The notes beneath the pieces are model-generated. The model was not told where the DNA came from. It was given only the letters and a program-made list of their open reading frames with translations, and made no database searches. Of a DNA stretch of 64,000 bases, positions 60,817-64,000 are shown piece by piece; the stretch's first letter is position 1; every line of letters begins with the position of its first letter. Source of the stretch: Flavobacterium sp. MC2016-06 (GTDB lineage Bacteria; Bacteroidota; Bacteroidia; Flavobacteriales; Flavobacteriaceae); assembly GCF_009711165.2 (NCBI RefSeq), contig NZ_WMID02000001.1:372001-436000 (forward strand), written 5' to 3'. The translations under genes were made by a program, and so were the position numbers.

Positions 60817-61383
60817 ATGGCATCTACATCAGATATTAGAAACGGATTGTGTATTAAATTCAATCACGATATTTACAAAATAGTTGAATTTCTTCACGTA
60901 AAACCTGGAAAAGGTCCTGCTTTCGTAAGAACAAAATTAAGAAGTTTAACTACAGGAAGAGTATTAGATAATACTTTTTCTGCAGGACATAAAATTGAAG
61001 ATGTGCGTGTAGAAACGCATAATTACCAGTTTTTATATGCTGAAGGTGATGAGTTTCATTTTATGAATACAGAATCTTTTGAGCAGATTTCTTTGAATAA
61101 AAACATCTTGGATGCTCCAGGATTATTAAAAGAAGGAACAAGTGTAATGGTTCAGGTTAATACTGAAACTGATTTGCCTTTATCTGTAGATATGCCATCT
61201 TCAGTAATTCTTGAAGTTACTTATGCTGAGCCAGGTGTAAAAGGAAATACAGCTACAAATGCTACTAAATCTGCAACAGTAGAAACAGGTGCATCTGTAA
61301 ACGTACCTTTATTCATTAATGAAGGAGATAAAATTAAAATTGATACAGCTTCAGGTTCATACATGGAGCGTGTAAAAGAGTAA
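60817..61383 (+). CDS. efp: elongation factor P
   Basis: This 188-residue translation factor relieves stalling at polyproline stretches. Domain I (residues 1-65) has HVKPGKGPAFVRTKLRSL with Lys 32 at the tip that enters the ribosome. Domain II contains the YLYAEGDEFHFMN-type sequence (here FLYAEGDEFHFMN), and domain III ends with PLFINEGDKIKIDTASGSYMERVKE, the EF-P signature. No EpmA/EarP-type modifier gene is present in the window. Confidence 0.96.
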   Translation: MASTSDIRNGLCIKFNHDIYKIVEFLHVKPGKGPAFVRTKLRSLTTGRVLDNTFSAGHKIEDVRVETHNYQFLYAEGDEFHFMNTESFEQISLNKNILDAPGLLKEGTSVMVQVNTETDLPLSVDMPSSVILEVTYAEPGVKGNTATNATKSATVETGASVNVPLFINEGDKIKIDTASGSYMERVKE

Positions 61384-61455
61384 TTGATCTAATTAGATAA
61401 TTTGTCAATGAGTCAATTAGAAAATTGATGCTTTAAGCATAAATAGAATAATTTA

Positions 61456-61519
61456 TTTTCTAATTGACACATTTTCTAATTGACTCATTTTCTAATCGAC
61501 AAATTTTCTAATTATAAAA
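61456..61519. repeat. tandem 16-bp repeats abutting the second lpxD-like gene
   Basis: TTTTCTAATTGACACA, TTTTCTAATTGACTCA, TTTTCTAATCGACAAA and a degenerate fourth unit run directly into the ATG at 61521. An inverted unit (GAGTCAATTAGAAAA) lies near 61410-61424. Confidence 0.85.
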
Positions 61520-61520
61520 T

Positions 61521-62450
61521 ATGAAATTTCCAAAAGTTCACTCTTTACAAGAAATTGCAAATTTGCTTGAATGCGAATTTATAGGCGACCCAAACTTTCC
61601 AGTTTTAGGCATGAATGAAATACATGTTGTAGAACCAGGAGATATAGTTTTTGTTGATCATCCAAAATATTACGACAAAGCTTTACAATCGGCAGCTACA
61701 ATTGTTTTAATTAACAAAAAAGTGGATTGTCCAGAAGGTAAAGCACTTTTAATTTCTGATGACCCTTTTAGAGATTTTAATACCTTAACCAAACATTTTA
61801 GACCTTTTCAAGCTACAAATACAGCAGTATCACTTTCTGCTGAAATAGGAGAAGGTACTGTTATTCAGCCCAATTGTTTTGTTGGGAATAAAGTTAAAAT
61901 TGGTAAAAACTGTATCATTCATTCTAATGTTTCAATCTACGATCACACTGTAATTGGTGACAACGTGATTATTCACGCGGGAACTATTTTAGGTGCTGAT
62001 GCTTTTTATTACAAAAAACGTCCAGATGGTTTCGATCAATTAATTTCTGGCGGTAGAGTAGTGATAGAAGACAATGTTGGTATTGGAGCACTTTGTACCA
62101 TAGACAAAGGAGTTACAGGAGATACTACAATTGGAGAAGGAACAAAAATTGACAATCAAGTACATGTTGGACATGACTCTATAATTGGAAAAAAATGTTT
62201 AATTGCTTCGCAGACTGGTATTGCTGGTTGTGTGGTTATTGAAGACGAAGTTACAATTTGGGGGCAAGTAGGTACAACAAGCGGTATAACAATAGGAGCT
62301 AAGGCTGTTATTATGGGCCAGACAGGCGTTACAAAATCGGTTGAAGGTGGAAAATCATATTTTGGAACTCCAATCGAAGAATCAAGAGAAAAGTTGAAGC
62401 AATTAGCTAATATCAAAAAGATTCCTGAAATTCTAAGTAAATTGAAATAA
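61521..62450 (+). CDS. LpxD-like hexapeptide acyltransferase (second copy)
   Basis: This 309-residue homologue of LpxD has an N-terminal uridine-binding-like domain ([20 protein letters not shown] and [17 protein letters not shown]) and a left-handed beta helix with repeats such as [23 protein letters not shown]. The catalytic His position corresponds to [22 protein letters not shown]. It is 38 residues shorter than the first LpxD. Bacteroidota genomes often carry this second gene beside efp and sucD. It may acylate a different sugar nucleotide or chain length; that is inference. It is 1 bp upstream of the next gene. Confidence 0.9.
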   Translation: MKFPKVHSLQEIANLLECEFIGDPNFPVLGMNEIHVVEPGDIVFVDHPKYYDKALQSAATIVLINKKVDCPEGKALLISDDPFRDFNTLTKHFRPFQATNTAVSLSAEIGEGTVIQPNCFVGNKVKIGKNCIIHSNVSIYDHTVIGDNVIIHAGTILGADAFYYKKRPDGFDQLISGGRVVIEDNVGIGALCTIDKGVTGDTTIGEGTKIDNQVHVGHDSIIGKKCLIASQTGIAGCVVIEDEVTIWGQVGTTSGITIGAKAVIMGQTGVTKSVEGGKSYFGTPIEESREKLKQLANIKKIPEILSKLK

Positions 62451-62451
62451 T

Positions 62452-62814
62452 ATGTCTATCAAAGAATTTGTTCAGAAATTTTACAAATCAGACGCTTTAA
62501 TTGATAGTGAAATCTTAAAGACGTACTTGCATCCTGATATTGTATTAGAATGGCACAGCACCACAGGATTGATTGAGATGAATCATCATGCGATGCTTGA
62601 AATGGCAAATGAATTAAGTCGTGCCTATGTGCGTTCAAAAGTTAGAATAAGTCATATTATTGCCGAAGAAGATTTGGTTTCTGTGCGATATTCTCATTTT
62701 GTAAAAACGATTGAAAATCCAAGAGAAGAGATGTTGTTAGCGCATTTTGTTACGATTTGGCAGATAAAAGATGATAAACTTTATCGAGGTTATCAGATGA
62801 GTCAATTTTCTTAA
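62452..62814 (+). CDS. SnoaL/NTF2-like protein
   Basis: This 120-residue cytosolic protein has an NTF2-like fold suggested by FVQKFYKSDALIDSEILKTYLHPDIVLEW and the later strands VRYSHFVKTIE, MLLAHFVTIWQIKDDKLYRGYQMSQ. Such domains bind small hydrophobic ligands or act as isomerases or cyclases. It starts 1 bp after the LpxD-like gene, so the two share a transcript. A role in lipid A assembly is possible but unproven. Confidence 0.88.
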   Translation: MSIKEFVQKFYKSDALIDSEILKTYLHPDIVLEWHSTTGLIEMNHHAMLEMANELSRAYVRSKVRISHIIAEEDLVSVRYSHFVKTIENPREEMLLAHFVTIWQIKDDKLYRGYQMSQFS

Positions 62815-62900
62815 TATTTTTTTGACATTTTAAGGGCTAAAATAGATTACAAAACCTTATTTTTGCATCACAATTTTAAAAACTACATAAAATATATATC

Positions 62901-63773
62901 ATGAGTGTTTTAGTTAATAAAGATTCCAAAATAATTGTTCAGGGATTTACAGGAAGCGAAGGAACTTTCCACGCTTCTCAAATGATTGAGTACGGTACTA
63001 ATGTTGTTGGTGGTGTTACTCCAGGTAAAGGAGGAACTAGCCATTTAGATCGTCCAGTTTTTAATACAGTAAAAGACGCTGTAGATCAAGCTGGAGCAGA
63101 TACATCTATCATTTTTGTTCCGCCAGCTTTTGCTGCTGATGCAATTATGGAAGCTGCTGATGCTGGAATTAAAGTAATTATTGCTATTACAGAAGGAATT
63201 CCTGTAGCAGATATGATTAAAGCAAATAATTATGTTAAAGAAAGAAATTCTAGATTAATTGGACCAAACTGTCCAGGTATCATCACTCCAGGTGAAGCTA
63301 AAGTTGGTATTATGCCAGGTTTCGTTTTCAAAAAAGGAACTGTTGGTATCGTTTCTAAATCAGGAACTTTAACTTACGAAGCTGCTGACCAAGTTGTAAA
63401 ACAAGGTTTAGGAATTACTACAGCTATTGGTATTGGTGGAGATCCAATTATTGGAACTACAACTAAAGAAGCTGTTGAATTATTAATGAACGATCCAGAA
63501 ACTGAAATTATCATCATGATTGGTGAAATTGGAGGTCAACTAGAAGCTGATGCTGCTAAATGGGTAAAAGCTGATGGTAACCGTAAACCAGTTGTTGGTT
63601 TTATCGCTGGAGAAACTGCTCCTGCTGGTAGAACAATGGGTCACGCAGGTGCTATTGTTGGTGGTTCTGATGATACAGCTGCTGCTAAAAAACAAATTAT
63701 GAGAGACAACGGAATTCACGTTGTTGATTCACCAGCTGAAATTGGTAAAAAAGTAAAAGAAATACTTGGATAA
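62901..63773 (+). CDS. sucD: succinate-CoA ligase alpha subunit
   Basis: This 290-residue subunit of the TCA-cycle enzyme couples succinyl-CoA to NDP phosphorylation. The CoA-binding Rossmann fold starts with [38 protein letters not shown]. The ligase signature is [24 protein letters not shown], and the phosphohistidine lies in [13 protein letters not shown]. SucC is not in the window. Codon use is unusually uniform for highly expressed genes. A strong terminator follows. Confidence 0.96.
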   Translation: MSVLVNKDSKIIVQGFTGSEGTFHASQMIEYGTNVVGGVTPGKGGTSHLDRPVFNTVKDAVDQAGADTSIIFVPPAFAADAIMEAADAGIKVIIAITEGIPVADMIKANNYVKERNSRLIGPNCPGIITPGEAKVGIMPGFVFKKGTVGIVSKSGTLTYEAADQVVKQGLGITTAIGIGGDPIIGTTTKEAVELLMNDPETEIIIMIGEIGGQLEADAAKWVKADGNRKPVVGFIAGETAPAGRTMGHAGAIVGGSDDTAAAKKQIMRDNGIHVVDSPAEIGKKVKEILG

Positions 63774-63802
63774 TCGCCAAATATTCTAAAATAACAAATT
63801 CC

Positions 63803-63834
63803 AAAAAAGTCTCAATATTTGTTGAGACTTTTTT
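63803..63834 (+). terminator. terminator of sucD
   Basis: AAAAAAGTCTCAA pairs perfectly with TTGAGACTTTTTT around a 6-nt loop, 29 bp past the stop. Confidence 0.9.
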
Positions 63835-63928
63835 ACATTTTTAAAATGTTTGGAATTATAATCAAACACTTAGTTTCTTGGTCCCGATATTTATCAGGAT
63901 AGAACCTTCGTGAAATAAAAAGCGAAAT

Positions 63929-64000
63929 ATGTACAAAGAATTAGAAAAGTTTAAAGTAAGCAATAGTTTTACTTTTGCGATTGAAGATAGTTTAGAACAA
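63929..64000 (+). CDS. start of an unidentified gene (3' end outside window)
   Basis: ATG 63929 opens a frame of 24 codons to the window edge (MYKELEKFKVSNSFTFAIED). The A-rich spacing upstream is compatible with a ribosome binding region. Too little is visible to name it. Confidence 0.55.
   Translation, partial: MYKELEKFKVSNSFTFAIEDSLEQ

Noticed and set aside
61456..61519. Possible CRISPR-like repeats before the second lpxD-like gene
   Set aside because: The 16-bp units are contiguous and AT-rich with no unique spacers.
63880..63905. TCCCGATATTTATCAGGA near the window end as a riboswitch or structured RNA
   Set aside because: It is only a short imperfect palindrome of the CCCGAT repeat family; nothing more is visible.

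Overview
The window is low-GC chromosomal DNA from a member of the Bacteroidota, most likely Flavobacterium or a close relative. The support is the set of lineage markers: a PorX-type response regulator/PglZ protein (type IX secretion control), an LpxC-FabZ fusion, a CAL67264-type small membrane protein, a tRNA-Arg promoter of the Bacteroidota form TTG-N19-TAnnTTTG, A-rich ribosome binding regions, and many intergenic hairpin repeats typical of flavobacterial genomes. No rRNA, prophage, CRISPR array or integrated plasmid is visible.

Layout. 1-2.7 kb is an accessory strip: the end of an alpha/beta hydrolase, a cupin lipoprotein, a 5' scrap that looks like a Nudix gene, and a large serine recombinase whose 3' end runs antisense through the terminator and 3' half of a tRNA-Arg gene. 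2.8-9.4 kb holds apt, a lipoprotein, a reverse-strand operon (hypothetical protein, 7-TM protein, sensorless histidine kinase, NarL-type regulator) and pheT. 9.7-13.1 kb is an aldehyde dehydrogenase/DUF779/AraC unit. 13.1-19.9 kb has a bestrophin-like channel and an RND efflux operon (adaptor, pump, TolC). 20.5-23.1 kb is a same-strand cluster of a thioredoxin-like protein, a membrane protein ending in a degenerate histidine-kinase dimerisation domain, a small unknown protein and an Aer-like PAS protein. 23.2-36 kb mixes recG, small accessory genes, a RAYT transposase carrying a palindromic element inside its coding sequence, an M1 peptidase, a patatin and a TauE-type permease. 36.1-36.7 kb is a toxin-antitoxin-like pair in convergent, overlapping orientation. 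36.9-45.7 kb holds uvrD/pcrA, a Sua5-type gene, an OmpA-family lipoprotein, a glycosyltransferase, holA and ettA. 45.8-46.9 kb is a cluster of palindromic elements. 47-56 kb has mutS2, a PLD-like membrane protein, ung, alanine dehydrogenase, tsaE and porX. 56-64 kb is a forward-strand core block for lipid A (lpxD, lpxC/fabZ, lpxA, a second lpxD-like gene), efp and sucD.

The most interesting signal is at 46399-46846: a GIY-YIG endonuclease gene enclosed by perfect 29-bp inverted repeats. A short gene-less copy of the same inverted-repeat design lies at 12014-12100, and a related 45-bp-arm palindrome lies at 45852-45955. This looks like an autonomous element with derived miniature copies, a palindrome-spreading system separate from the RAYT/REP pair also present here. 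One copy has replaced the 5' end, including the start codon region, of the neighbouring DUF393 gene. These are inferences from one window and need a genome-wide repeat census.
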